Positions 39,205 through 54,171 of a DNA stretch of 64,000 bases are shown here, piece after piece. The DNA is from Diphasiastrum complanatum (taxonomy: Eukaryota; Streptophyta; Lycopodiopsida; Lycopodiales; Lycopodiaceae). How positions within the stretch are numbered: position 1 is the stretch's first letter; every line of letters begins with the position of its first letter. The DNA lies in the NCBI GenBank assembly GCA_029204225.1, contig CM055101.1, positions 46,301,906-46,365,905 of the forward strand. Reading direction: 5' to 3'. Under the pieces are notes generated by a model. That model was not told the DNA's origin. It made no database searches and saw nothing but the letters and a program-made list of their open reading frames with translations. Both the position numbers and the translations under genes were made by a program.

Positions 39205-42200
39205 CTGCAGAAGTCCTCAGGTTCAGCGCTTGCTAAAAGAAACGTGCTAATAAAGGACCACACAGCTACAATTAACAATAGCTTCTACTACTAATCTCCT
39301 TTCTAAACAGAGCCTGACCTCAAGGCTCAATTTGATTAGGGATAAATACAGACTATTCAAATTCAGTCCGGTACAAATATGTTTCACCGTCTTCTTTGCT
39401 ATAACTAAAAAATTAACATAAATAAATTGCAAGAATTCCAACCTGCATAAATATCAGCTTCTTCGCCAGGAAGTCACACCTTAATAAAAGAACACCCTCT
39501 AACCTGCATTGAGATATGAACCATGAATGATGGTGTGCATGCCAGTAAGGACCTATTATATAATTACCTAATGAAATCAAATAATAAAGAAAGTCAATAT
39601 CATTGAATCGTGTGATCTACTGTGAAAAAGGAATCTGTAAGCCCCCTGCAGTAACACAGTTGGGAGTGAATCAATTAACAAGTATCGTAGACTCTGTTGC
39701 AAGGAAAAGTAATAGTCTAGCTCATATGATAAAACAAAGTAACAAGCACTTACTAACAAAGCTTCTTATATGAAAAACTTGTTGTAAGCTTTCCAAATTT
39801 CTTCACATCACAAGAAAACCTCACAGCAAGCAGACAACATAGTACCAAGTGATGTTATGTGCATGAATACAATTTTTATGGATGATAACGAGAGTATTCC
39901 TAATCTGTAGTATGTGAAATTGCCCCATAATAGTAGAGAGAGGTTCTGACTGAAAACTACATCTTCCTGAATGAGGAGAATCTTTTTGAGCATCCACATA
40001 AACCAAGCTCCAAGACTTTCAACTTTCCGAGATAATATCTTAAGTAATTACACTTGCCTTTCACTAAGTGCAGCCAATACTGAACCACTTGGAGCCACCG
40101 CCATGCCGACCACAGAGGCAGTTGATTTTGTACCATTGCTTTCTTCGCAACTGCCACTCTGTTCTGTCTGTTGAGAGGAACTAAGAATCAGTAGGCTGCA
40201 CTCTAGTGTGCTCAAGCAACCATGTCATTGCGTCAAATTGCCATTTGAGAGAGCGTGTTTTTGCAAAAGGGAAATAAAACTGATAAGATTCATAAAAACA
40301 AAAGATCCCGAAGTGATGAGATCTATAAAAGATAAATCCTCGAGTTCTAAAAGTCAAAGCAAAAAATAAAGCAAAGAGCAATAAGTACAGTCCGTAACTC
40401 CATAAGAATCTGAATGATTAAATGGATAAATAACGTTGCAGGCCACTTATTGTCAAACACAAGTATCTGATGACAAGGGCAACAGCATCTCTACATCCGA
40501 CCTTGGAATGTTAGATACCACAAAAAAGATTACAGCAACTCTCAACAAGTGACAAAAGTGGTGGCCAGTTTCATTTCAAGTGACAAGGTACTTGTTGGCA
40601 TATTGTCAACTAGAATTAAATCTAATGAACTAGTGATATGGACTTTGACTCTGGTACACGTGCCTTTACAAGGAGAATGAGGGCACCATAACATCAACAA
40701 GGCCTCCGTGTATTCTTTCTGTATTCACTTGGAGTGTGTGGCACGTGATAGGAATTGAAAAGAATGTTCAAGTGATATATGAACGAGACATGCATAGAAA
40801 AAAAAACAAACATGTCAGCATTACAAAACTTTATGACGACACCAGCCTTGAATAAATGTGAAACGGCACTTCTGGTTACTCTTAACTATACAACGATCCA
40901 AAGGAAAAATGACAACACTGATTCCATTCGTGGGAACTTAAACGTTCCTTTTACAATGAAACGAACTAAACCATATGATTAATCAGCTTCTAAAACCAGT
41001 GAATTCAGCAAATGGAGAAAGAAAATTGAGCGTAAATTTTCATAGAAAGTTCTCAAGGACAAATCTTTTTTCATTGAACTTCATCAAAAGGAAATATGTG
41101 AGGCTTATACTCTCAATGATGTAACGAATTTCAAAAGCTCTTCAACAAAATGATGATCCAGTAAGTTCTAAATGCAATAAGAATGAAGTGGACTGCATAT
41201 TTACTCCAACCCCCATTAAAAGTGATCTTCTACACATCTGTACGATTGTGATTGCCGAGGCTGTAGATAGTAGTGCTGGCAACCGCAATATCCATTGGTA
41301 GAGAAAAACTCACGTATAATGCAAGGACAAGATGGGTGACTACCACCTGATCTTGTAGAATTGCTAGTGGCATACTTAGAAACAATCAAATGAGCACACT
41401 GTGGAACTCTTCTAGCAAAGAAGATGTAGGCTGGAATATCGAAGACATCACAAGGGAACAAAGCAATGTGGGGATTGGTCCACCGATGTCAAAGCTCAAT
41501 ATTACTAGAGCATGTCCGCAAAAGTGCCCCATCCTGACCCTGTGCCTGACAACTATCAGAGTTATGGACATAGAATTAGGGCACTTATTGATAACTAGCA
41601 TGCTTGGTGCCTTACAAATTTCTGGACAGACAAAAGTGCTAGTTCACGACTTTGGGCTCGTTCATGGTGATTGATGATTAGTTACGTAGCTTGTAGGCAT
41701 TTGGTCACTATTTGAGGTCATGCACCATCTCATGGGGCGGCCCCAAACCTAAGTGGACCACAAATATCAGTGATATGTAATATATGAAATTGATAGTAAT
41801 AAAACCTGAGCAAGAGCTCATACATGAAAAATCCACCCTATGTACACTACTTATTCCTACCACAAATGACATTCATTACCTCCTTATACTATAACAGGGC
41901 CTCCTAACAGGAGGACCTCATACCTCAGAATAGTATCAATATCCTATTAAGAGCTCTATTGATACTCATGGCCTTAAGTCGACCCTACATACCATGCAAC
42001 TGATGAGAACTAAGATAGGATAGTAGCCTATCTACCTGATATCAATGACTTTAACTTGACTTGTCTGAACTTGCTTAACCTAGGCTATAATTAGCCTTAC
42101 TAAAGATCATTCCATGATGTCTAAATCACAACCATAATGATGCCAAACATCATAAGCTGTGAAACGCATTTTCGCTTGATATTCCAACAAAAGTCTATAA

Positions 42201-44629
42201 GTAAGCGTTTCTCCTCTCGTTCCCCTAGTTGATGTTCGTAACTCTTAAAAGCTTTGCAGGAGAACTCTACTGCAATGCTTCTTTGTCAAAAGTGATATCT
42301 TAGTTGGAGATTGCTACAAGATTGACATTCTACTCTTCCATTTTTGCTATTTATTGCATGATTTTGTGTGTGTTATGTTCTTAATGTAATACCAAAGCGC
42401 ACTCCAAGAAGGAAGGTGGGATTTAATACTTGAAAAGATCACATATTAGGTGCCATACCTGATTAAATCCAAATTGCTTCTTTTTGGAAGAATCCTAATT
42501 TCCAATGGCTCCAGATTGCAGTGGAGGTTTTAATTTTATATTCTCACAACAGCATATTCAAAATCCAAAGCCAACTTGATGAAGGATATGTTTTTATGTT
42601 CCTATTTTCACATACCAGAAGCTAACACACTTGTAATTCCAGAATTTCCACATTTTCGCATTTCACCTTTTTCAACTTTCAGCCACTAAAGGATACATTT
42701 ACGAATTTCAAATTGCATCACTAGAAGTCACAAATACCCAAATTCAACTTTTATTAGAGAATACTTTCAAGCATTTGACTACATATTCAGACTTCATAAA
42801 GTAAGTCGATGAAGCATCTTCATTGAGAATTGTAACAAGGATACCCAAAAATGAGAGAGGTACAAATTCAGAATTTAGGGCTTGCTGGCACTTCGTCTCT
42901 TGCTATTGCAAAATTTGACTAATTTTTCAAGTCTATTACTTATCACAAGGCTTTTGCTATATTTTTAAGAATAAATTTGAATGATTTCAAGCTTAGTTGT
43001 TGGCCTTCCACAATCTTCATCATATACATCATTTTGGGACAGGGTCAAGTACCATGCCTCACGAACTTCATCAATTATTATTTTCAATAGACCATGTGAT
43101 TAGGCCTCTTGGGCCTTGTTAGCAACAAGATGAGGTCAGTCAGTCTTAATAGCAATGACTTGGATAAGCTTGCTCGCTTTTATCCACTTCCTACTAAGCA
43201 CTCTAACTCATCCAACCTGCTGGTCAGCTATAACTAGGCATGATGCCTCCTCAGTTGGTAGATTGATTGTTGCTTACCTGCATTTTGAAGTCTTGAATGG
43301 CTTTACTACTTGTCATCCCTGTTAGCAACCAGTGAACTTCCTACTAGTGAATTGAAGACGGATCCACATGAGATTAAGCACGAAGACTAATAGATCCTTA
43401 GGGGTCCACTCAAGTACAGCTTTGTCTACTCATCACATGCCTCAGCTGCTGCCAATACATGACATCAATAATATTACTCCACTTCATCTGATCATCAAAG
43501 AAAAGATATGAATAGAATTTATGCACACGAAATAGTCACAGGTCAATCAATGATAATAAGCATATAGTTAGCCTAAGACACAACTTTATCAATAGTAAAC
43601 TAATATACAAAGGTTAGTTTAGATCTTCTCTGAATCAAATAGCCAATATTATGGGGACAAAAACACCTTGAAGTAAGTTTTAACCCTTGCTAACTTATCA
43701 CACAACTCACCATTTGGACCCTAAGGCTGTCAAATCTCAATAGCTAAATGTTTCTTGGAACAGTACTTTGTGAAAAGATCCTAAAATGACAATAACAAGA
43801 ACATCACCATCTTAAAAAGAGATAGAAACACCTTACTAACACTTTACCTACAATATACTTCAAGTTTCAACAGTAAAAGGTTTAAACACAAACCAGCACA
43901 ACATTCTACTAGACATTGAGCCGTATTGTACTTGGGATTCAATCTCTTGCTCCTAGCAAATGAACAAATGCAGCTGTAGAATTTGAGGCTATTGACATTT
44001 TAATGCTTTCGCTAATCATTTCATGAAGAATGATAGCTTTCTGATGTAGTACTTATGAGGGGAACGGCAAGGAGAGTTTAGAATCGCGAGATATAGGGAA
44101 ACACCAGGTGTAATGGATGGTCATAGCAAGCAAATAAAAAAGCTATAAGCTGAGCCAACACTATCGATTATGATTAGGTGTTCCAATAACACGGACAAAA
44201 ATAACATCTACTAGATGTGACTTTGATATGAAGAAACCATACAATACCCATAGTTGAGAATATTTCTCTGACATAATTTCATTTGAAGAAAAGCTGTAGA
44301 ATTCAGAGACTAACCAACATTGTGATAACGAATGTATCATGCAAATTCCCAGTTTGATAATCCCACAAGCGAATCTGGAGAAATCAGAAAGGTATACAAA
44401 CTTAAACAAGGAATAACAAACAGAAAAATTTATTAAAAGAAATGTACATTCTTCCTAACTAATTTGTTCTTACCGTAGAATCACCACCGCCAGAGACCAA
44501 TAGAGCTTTGCCTTCGTCTTTACCTAGAAATGCAACACATGACACAAAACTGTACCTACAGCTAAGTACTTCAAAAGAATGACAAGATAGAAATTCTTCG
44601 GAAACCTACAAAGACACTGCTCAAGGATG

Positions 44630-44663
<34 letters not shown>

Positions 44664-47600
44664 AGCTATAAGGGAGAGTGCAAGGCTGCTGATAAATAGA
44701 AGTATCAAGAAAATTCGAAGCCCGAAGATCTGCAAGAGTGACAGACATAGAGCAATTCTGGGGAGAACTGACTGGTTCCAGGCAGTATTGAGGGCCGCGC
44801 TACTGGTGCTGGCTCTTTGTTGCAACTTGCTAGCATGCTTCCTACCGCATGGCTCCACGTAACAAACGGGGGGGAGGTAACTCCCCCCACTCTCCACCAC
44901 GCCGTGCTGTCCCGGGAGCTGAACAGAGCCCTACCGGCCCGGAAACCACCTCCCTGTCCATCAAATCTGAGTTTGTGGTACCTGCTGCCATCGTACCTAC
45001 TTCAAGTCTGTCCATTGCATCTGCATCTGATTTGTCCATCGCATCTGCATCTTCCAAGACAGATGCCCACCCTGCTGCTGAAACATTTGCGGTTAATCAA
45101 CTGCCCACAGTTGATTATACCCCTTCCAAACCTACTGAAGGCCTCTTTGCCTATGACATCAGCTTTATTCGGCAAGAAATCCTCGGACTCAAAAGACAAT
45201 TACACTTCCTTGAAATTGAGTGGCAAGCTGGTTTTGGATCTCTGTGGGGCTAAAGAGCGAATGGAGCAACTTGAAAAAGAAAATGTGCATCTTAAGCAAC
45301 AGATTGCAGAACATACCCCGCAAAAGAATGTTTTGGAGGAGACTTCGAACAAAATATCCAGTCTTGAAAAACAAGTAGAAGAAACGAAGACATGGGCAGC
45401 GCATCTCAAAAACAATGGTAAGGCTCAATCTTCAAGCTCGGTTCATGCATTTGTGAATTCTACACTAGAAAATGCCTTTTCTGAGCAAGAAAGAAGGGCT
45501 AAACAAGCCCTTAATATTCGAGTTAGAGGGATTCCCGACGGGGATAAGCCCATTGAGGAGGCAAAAGAGCTGCTTTTAACTAAGCTCACACAAACACGGA
45601 TGGATTTGATACAGCTTGTATCAAGTTTCGCTCAAAACGCCATTGAAAATGGTCAAACCCATAAAGCCACTGATGTCGACCTCCTAAGCATGGACTTCCT
45701 AAAACCAGTTGCTCACATTATTGCCCCGTACATTTCCCAAATCTTTAACCAATCTGTCATCTTCGGTCTCCTCACATCTTGGTGCACCAACCTTTTACAC
45801 CCTATCCTCAAAGTCGGGGATCCTTTGAAAGTAGACAACTACCACACTATTATGATTAGTCATATTATGGCCAAGCTATATGGATCCGTTTTGCAGTCTA
45901 TTATCAACTCACAGGTAGAGACAGAGGAGTTACATGCTTTGGGATAGGCAGGTTTTCGCGTTGGCTTCTCCACGGCTGACCAGATATTCATCCTGAGATG
46001 TATTATTGAGGAGGCTAAGTTCAGGAAGCAAAGGGTTTATTGTTGCTTTGTGGACTTCCGCAAAGACTTTGATTCTGTTCCGAGACACCTTTTACTTCGG
46101 CGCCTAGCATCGCTTGGCCTTTCTCAAGATATCATTGATGTTGTCATCACATTGTATGAGAGTGTGTTGGCTTGCTTTCGAGATGGTGATGGATGGTCCT
46201 CTTATATGCATAGTACAGTGGGAGTTAAGCAAGGATGTCCTTTGCCCGCTACCCTCGTTGCTCTATACATTGATGATCTTGAGCGGATTATTAGGGAAGA
46301 GCGTGGAGATGGCTGTTCGTTAGCAGATATGATTATCCCTATTTTACTATATGCGGATGGCGTGATACTACTATCGAGATCAGCATCTAGGCTTCAGCAG
46401 CACCTTGACGCTTTATATACTTTCTGCCAGACATGGGGTTTGATGGTGAACATTGGTAAGACTAAGGTCATGGTGTTTAACACCAATCGACAGCATATGC
46501 GAGACTACTATGATGGGCAGCCACTGGAGATAGTAGCCTCTTATACATACTTGAGTGTCCTTTTTACTGGTCTATTGCTCACTTTTAGACCAGCTGCACT
46601 ATCTAGGCTCCGCAAAGGGCACTCTGCTCTTGTCCAGATAGAGAGGTTTTCCTCTATTTACTATGTACATGATCCTGATACGCGCTGTCGCCTTTTTTCT
46701 GCCACTGTCTCTCCGGTTGCTCTATATTCAGCAGAGACATGGTGTCCTGGCCTGTCTAGAGATACTTGGAGTGATATTTCAAATCTGCAGATCCTTATGC
46801 TTAGCCGGATGATCCGTGCAAAGCAATCAGTCCCCCATGATATCATATTGGCGGAGTTTGCCTCACCACCATTGATTGTTGAGGCTATATTTCGGATTAT
46901 CACATTCATTCAAAGAGTCACCGAGCTTGATTCATCCAGATACGTAGTTGCAGCTTTCACATCCTCCTCTGGCTAGTCAGCAAGCTAAGTCCTCATGGTT
47001 TTAGTGTGTTTCTGACCTTTTAAGTATGTGGAGTTTATGTATATCTGATCTCCCGAATGGGACTCATGCATATATCCGCCAACAGATTTACAGAGCTTAC
47101 ATTAGCACAGTGTGGTCTCACCCAGATCCATCACGGGTCAAGCTTCATTTTCATAAACTCACCTTCTTCAGCTTGATGTTTCCGGGCTTCCCATTCGGCC
47201 GTGTTATTTGTCTCAAACGTTATCTTTTGGCTTGCGTTATCGTCTCGGTCAGCTTAGGGTCTCTTCTCACCAGCTTGCTATTGAGACAGGCAGATACACA
47301 GACACACCTCGACCACTACGGATTTGTCAGTGCTGCTCTTTACAGGAGATTGAGGATGAGTTCCACTTCATTTTCCGATGTCCGGCCTACTATGAGATCA
47401 GAGGCAGAGACCATTGCTTATACAGAGATACTCCACTTACACTTGGTTCTTTCCTTGACTTCTCAGATGCAAGATGTGTTGGTTTGTTATTACGAGAGAT
47501 GTTTACTTTGAGATCTTCTCTTTTATTGGATGCTTCTGATGTGGATCATAGTCAGTCCCACATTACACACTTTTTCCAAAAGCGGGATAGAGATGAGACT

Positions 47601-50600
47601 TTTGACAGTGAGATAGACATTCCAGTACGACGACCGAAGCTCCAGCATCCTCTTCGCTCCTCCAGGTCCAAGGCTTTTCACCGGAGGCCAATGTCTGCTT
47701 CCCACCATATCACGCAGTTTTTTATATCCACTTAGTCAGTTAGTTAACTTATATCAGTTTTCTCTTTCCCTCTGTGTAGTGGTTAAGCTACTAATATTGT
47801 ACCCTCAACAGAGCTAGAGGTTAAGCTTTGTTTTTCTCTATGTTTTCTTGTGTTGGTTTAGCTTTTAGGAATAAGTCCTACGTGGACAATGCTCCTTTCT
47901 TTTTTGATGTACTTTTTACTTGTCTTATGTGCCCTTGGTGTAATAGATCCCAACACCACAGTAGGGCAAACACTAACTGATCCACCCAACCTTGCCTACT
48001 CCCTGATATAGAGTAAGCCCCTCCTAGCCCAGTGTGAGGACTGGTAGCATGCTACTGCCAAGTGTCGGCCACGTGTCACTGACGTGGCCGACTGCACGTC
48101 GGGACCCAACTGGGGGCCCTATCCTGCTGACAGGGTCCCTAGACTGTGTTAGGCCCGCCATGGCTATGGACCGTGCTGGGGCACACTACTCACACTGTCT
48201 TGCCCTGTTGGTCATGTACACTGGACACGACCCTGACTGTGGTATCTGACCTATCTGTGTTCTCTAGGGTTCGGCACTGGTTACGAGCTCGTAACACTCC
48301 CTCCCCCTTAAGAACCGTCTTGGTCCTCTAAGACAAAGTCTGGAAAAATCTTGCGAAGGACGCTGCCTCTTTCCCAAGTGGCATTCTCAACAGGCTGATC
48401 ATTCCACTTAACCAGATATTCTCGGTATAGAGTATGACGAGTCTGCGTCTCTCTACTATCAAGAATCTCCTCTGGTTCATGTGGAGGTTGTTGAGGATCC
48501 AATGGGAGAACTAGAACACTGTCCCCTACCAGATTATCTGATCTGGTTAAGGCTTTTCGTAACTGACTTACATGAAAGACTGGAAAAACCTTACTGCTGT
48601 GTGGGAGTTCTGGTTCATAGGTGACCTCGCCTAGTCTCCTACTGATGGTAAAGGGACCACAATACCTTGGAGACAACTTAGCACACACTCCTGATTTGAG
48701 GGTTTTAGAGTCAACTGGGACTCTCAAGTAGACTTTCTCACCAGTGGAGAACTGCACATCCCGTCTGTGTGGATCTGCATAATGCCTGGCTCGATCCTGG
48801 GATTGTCTAATGCTACGCTTAGCATGTTCTATCATCTGGTTTAGGTCTTCTAAAAAGTTTCTGGCTGCTTCAACTTTTTCTTGTTTAAACCCTACAGCTG
48901 TGGGTGAGCGTGGCTGAAAACCGTACATCAGCATAAATGGGCTGTATCCCGTAGCTGAATGTTTGGTACTGTTGTAAGCAAACTCTAATATCGAGAGATA
49001 CTCCTCCCAATTAGTCTGCTTCTTGCTGACGTATGCACGAAGCATATCCTCCAGCACTTGATTTACCCTTTCTGTTTGACCGTCCGTCTGTGGATGGTCG
49101 GTGGTACTCATATTAAGTTTAGTATGGAGATGATGGAATACTGCCTTCCAAAAATTTCCAGTAAACTTACTGTCCCGGTCGCTGACTATGCCGGAAGGTA
49201 GACCGTACAATTTAAATAGCCCGTCTACAAACAACCTCGCTAACTCTGGAGCTCTAACGGTTGTTTTGGTCGGAATAAAATGAGCCATTTTGGTCAGACG
49301 GTCAACTGTGACCCATATAGCGTCATTACCCTTTTGGGTTTTAGACAGGCCTACTATAAAATCCATGGAGACACTCTCCCATTTACCAGCTGGTATTTCT
49401 AAGGGATGCAACAACCCTCCTGCCTTTAAACGCTCTGCTTTATTTACTTGACATTTCTGGCAACTGGTTACATACTGGTGGACGTCCTTTTTCATACTGG
49501 GCCAGAAAAATTGCCTACGAAGAAGCTCATAGGTCTTCTGTATGCCTGGGTGTCCCGCGCTAGGATTGTCATGACATTCATATAGGACCTGCTGCCTATA
49601 ATCCTCTGAATTGGGGACACATACTCTATCTCTATAGAGCAAGTACTCATCCTGAATGGAATACTGTTTCCATTTGAATCCTTGAGTCAACTGACCCTCA
49701 ACCCCTGGGGTTTGCTTGGGTAATACAGGCTCAGAATCCTCAACGTCATCTGATGACGTATACTCGGACTCATCATCATCCTCAACGGAAGCTGCCGTAT
49801 TCTTGGATGAACTGGCACCAGCCCCGGGAACTGGTTCTGGAGTCTGTAACTGTCTGTTCTGGACTGAGTTCCAGATAATAGAGAAGAATGCATCATGCTG
49901 GCATTTCCCTCTCAAGGACTCGAGTAACTCATTACGAATCTGAGTAAAACTCAACTCGTTTATCATAGGCATTCTGCTAAGGGCATCTGCTACTGTATTG
50001 AATTTTCCACGCCTATATCTGATAGACATGTCAAACTCTTGCATCAACTCTGCCCAACGAGCTTTCCGACCTCTAAGCTCAGGTTGATTGCAAAGGTATC
50101 TGAGACTCTCATGGTCTGTCAGGACCTCAAAGTTGGCACCATACAAATAATGCCTCCAAGTCTTAAGGGCATGGACTATAGAAAAGAGTTCCTTTTCATA
50201 GGCACTATACCTAGTCTGTGCTGGCTCGAGTTTTTTACTCTCGAACGCAACTGGTCGTCCACCCTAAGTTAGCACAGCACCTACTGCAAAGTCGCTAGCA
50301 TCTGTTTCGACCACAAATGGCTGATTGGGGTCGACGACCTTTAAAACTGGTGCTGTAGCTAAGGCTGTTTTGAGAGCATCAAAGCTCTCCTGTTGTGCGG
50401 ACTCCCAAATGAACTCCTTTCCCTTCCCCTTAAGGAGATTTGTCATAGGGACTGCTATCTGAGCATATTCCTTGACAAATCGTCTGTAATATCCCGCCAG
50501 ACCAAGAAAGATTTGAAGTTCCAAAATATTTTGAGGTCTCAGCCAACTGAGTATGGCTTTAACCTTATTTGGGTCCATCTTAATCCCATCTGAAGAGATA

Positions 50601-53600
50601 ATGTGACCCAAATATGCTATTTCTTCAACGAAGAATTCACACTTGGATTGTTTAGCATAAAGCTTATGCTTTCTGAGCAGTCGAAACACCTTTCTGAGGT
50701 GTTTTAGATGCTCCTTCCTGGTTTTGCTGTAAACGAGGATGTCATCTAAAAATACGACTACAAATTTACCCAAGTATGGTCTGAGGACACTGTTCATCAA
50801 GGTCATAAAGGTAGCTGGAGCATTTGTGAGCCCAAATGGCATCACCTTAAACTCATAATGACCGTGACGAGTCCTAAAAGCTGTTTTCGAGACATCTTCC
50901 AATTTTATACGGACTTGATGATATCCCGATCTGAGGTCTATTTTGCTGAAAAACTTAGCCCCGTCGAGTTGATCAAACAACTCGTCTGCCCGAGGCATAG
51001 GGTATTTATTCTTAATTGTGACTTTATTGAGGGCTCTGTAATCTACGCAAAGACGCATAGACCCCTCCTTCTTTTTCACCAATAGGACTGGTGAGGCCCA
51101 TGGTGAACTACTGGTCTGAATTTGGCCTTTCCCAAGATAGTCTGTTAACTGCCTAGTTATTTCTTCATCCTCTGTTCGGCTGACCCGATACGGAGGTTTA
51201 GAAACAGGTGCTGTACCTGGTACTAGGTTTATTACATGATCTACCTCTCTGCTAGGTGGTAAACCATGTGGCAAATCTTCAGGAAAAACATCTTTAAATT
51301 TAGACAATAAAGTTTCTAATTTACTGATTTTCTGCTGAATAGAACTGGAAATAGAAACTTCAGGAATAAACTGAAAGTCACATAAGAATACCTGATGGTC
51401 TTCGTCTCCGATTAGCTGACAGAGCTCTGAACTGCAGACCATAGGGCTGTTGGGAACATCATGCTCCCCATGCAACTGGATCTCTCGGCCTTTATACTGA
51501 AAGCTGAGGGTGTTCTCCTGATAGTTTCTGTGGAGGGAAGGTCCTAAACTGTAGAGCCAATCTCTCCCGAGAACAATGTCTGTTCGATCCAGGTGCATTA
51601 TCTGAAAGTTTATTTGATCTTGGTACCCCTGAATACCAAGATTTAACTTACTTACCATAGTTTCCCATATTTTTTTATCTTCACCCTTAGCTAATGAAAC
51701 TATGTACCTATGTTGACTAGGTACTTCTGGTAGTTTAAGCTTTTTAACCAGGGTGTGGTTGATGAAATTATGGGTTGCCCCATCATCAACCATGACTCTT
51801 ACTGACTGGTTACCAACTTTCCCATGCATACGTACTAGGTCATGCGGCCCAAAGCTGAAGGGTCTCGCTAGCATTGCAGAGGTCAGCTGGCAACAGTGTT
51901 CATGATCTTCATGATACACTTTGATCTCGGAAGCTGCCGAGTCACTGGGGAAACATACAGTCTGAACAAGATGAACTTGTTTTTTATCTTTTTTAGTGAA
52001 AGGCCCCTTGGGACACTGTCTGACTGTGTGTCCCTTGCCCATACACACAAAGCACAAACGTTCTTGTTTGGCTTTCTCAAAATCATCTGGTTTTAAGGGC
52101 TGTATGAGTGAAGGGCGTTTCTGAGGAGCTTCACCTTTAAATTTATCTTCTTTCTTTCTTTTTAAAAATTTCTTTTTAAATTGAAAGTCTTTCTGAGGAA
52201 GCTGCTCAGAAAGTGGTTGTTGTCTCGCTCTCTTCCTACCCACTGAATCATCATAGATTTGAGCATATCTGAGAGCTTGCTCAAGGGTAGTAGGCGAGTT
52301 TCTCTGGACCTCTACTTTATATTCATCTTTGAGGCCACGGACAAATCCCCTGATTTTTTGATAGTCATCCATATTTTTAATCTTTAAAATTGCCTCTCGA
52401 TACTGCGAGATATATTGGATGAGGGACTTATCCATTACTGTTCTTTCCCAGGCTTCCCAGGCTCTATCAAGTTCATTCTCTGGTAGAAATTCTCTTAGGA
52501 AAGCTTCTTCAAAAGCTTTCCATGACCGGGGAGTCTGCCCAGTCTCCTGGAGATTTAACCACCACTTATAGGCCATAGGCCCTAAAGAAAGACTGGCCTC
52601 AATTGCTTGCAAATGGTCAGGGGTCTGTTTAAGAGCATGAATGTTCTTCCATTTGCTGAGGAAGGTTTGTAGAATATCTGCATTTCTATCCTTCTCTTCC
52701 CCATTAAAAGTAGGAGGCTTTAAATCTTTAAAAACACTGGGGTGAGACCGTAAAGTCTCACCCGAAACTGATGGAAGTGGAGAAGGGGATAACTGAGAAG
52801 TGGAGGGAAGGCTTCCTTTCGCAGAGCTCAAAATCAAGTTTTTGAGTTCAGCGAACGAGTCGTCCACACTGGACTTGAAATTGGCTAATGCCAGCTTCAG
52901 TTCATCCACCTCTGTTACCAATTGGAGGAACTGCTCCTTGGTAACCAGTTCGTCGAGTTCTTCGGCGAACTGTTCCTGTTCTTCTACTTCCATGGGTTCC
53001 TTCCCTTTTCTGTAAGCCAAGGCTTCTGTTTCAAGTTCGTCGAAGCCTCTCTCCTGGGGTTGATCAGGTCCCTGAGGAGTGGTCATCTTCGAAACTGAAA
53101 GAGAGCTACCTTAACTTCTGAAGGAAAAAAGTCTAAAAGACTAATTTACAACTGTACAAGGGAAAGGAAAGATGACTTAGCTGTTTCTGAAGACTGTACT
53201 TCCAAAGAAAGAATGAAGAGGAACCCTTTCAGCTCTTTTCCCCAAGATTTCAGACCTGCTGTTCGGAAAAATCAGAGATCAAGGTACCAAGAAAAAGAAA
53301 CAAACTTCTGATCGTCTTGGCCCCTTCCCTCGCTGTCTGAGGTGTATACTTTTTGCTCCAAAATTCCCGTTTTAGGACCCAAAACAGTTACAAACTTGTG
53401 GTTCCTGCCAAAGACCTTCAGCGTTGGACCTGCACCACGTTTTCTATTTAAAATGTGCTAAAAAATCCACAACTGATACATAAAAATCAAGGGTAAATCC
53501 CTGATTTTTCAGCGCTGAGCTTCTACAAGGGATTGTGCCTCAAACAACTGTAAATTCCCAGCAAATTTCAAGGATTTGAAAGCTGTTCCTACAGCGATTT

Positions 53601-54098
53601 TCCTCCTCAATTCTTTTCTGAGAATCTGAGAAATCTTTCCTATCTTCTGATAGCTTTCTCTACTACTGTCCTGAACTCCCTAGGATGGAGATGGCTCTGA
53701 TACCAGTGTAATAGATCCTAACACCACAGTAGGGCAAACACTAACTGATCCACCCAACCTTGCCTACTCCCTGATATAGAGTAAGCCCCTCCTAGCCCAG
53801 TGTGAGGACTGGTAGCATGCTACTGCCAAGTGTCGGCCACGTGTCACTGACATGGCCGACTGCACGTCGGGACCCAACTGGGGGCCCTATCCTGCTGACA
53901 GGGTCCCTAGACTGTGTTAGGCCCGCCATGGCTATGGACCGTGCTGGGGCACACTACTCACACTGTCTTGCCCTGTTGGTCATGTACACTGGACACGACC
54001 CTGACTGTGGTATCTGACCTATCTGTGTTCTCTAGGGTTCGGCACTGGTTACGAGCTCGTAACACTTGGGCACTTGATAGACATTAATATATAATTCT

Positions 54099-54171
<73 letters not shown>

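Larger units (their letters stand above)
47939..54064 (-). mobile_element. Gypsy-1 chromovirus, young, near whole
   Basis: 6126-bp Ty3/Gypsy element on the minus strand inside the LINE-A 3' UTR. It has 358-bp LTRs with about two differences (0.6%), a CTTGG target duplication, an initiator-Met primer site and a polypurine tract. The coding region ends in a chromodomain, placing it among chromoviruses. Nearly whole, about one break. Confidence 0.96.
44657..54105 (+). mobile_element. LINE-A, split by the Gypsy chromovirus
   Basis: Plus-strand non-LTR retrotransposon with a 5' UTR, an ORF1 with coiled coil, a reverse transcriptase, a C-terminal zinc knuckle and a 3' UTR. The 3' UTR is cut at 47938 by the Gypsy insertion and resumes at 54070 (GACATTAATAT) before a (CT)n tract. 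The apurinic-type endonuclease expected between ORF1 and reverse transcriptase is missing, so there is an internal deletion near 45600-45660. Broken. Confidence 0.88.

Noticed and set aside
48034-48249. 71-aa ORF found twice (also 53802-54017), and the 76-aa pair at 851 and 6326
   Set aside because: Duplicated only because they lie in LTR pairs; not genes.
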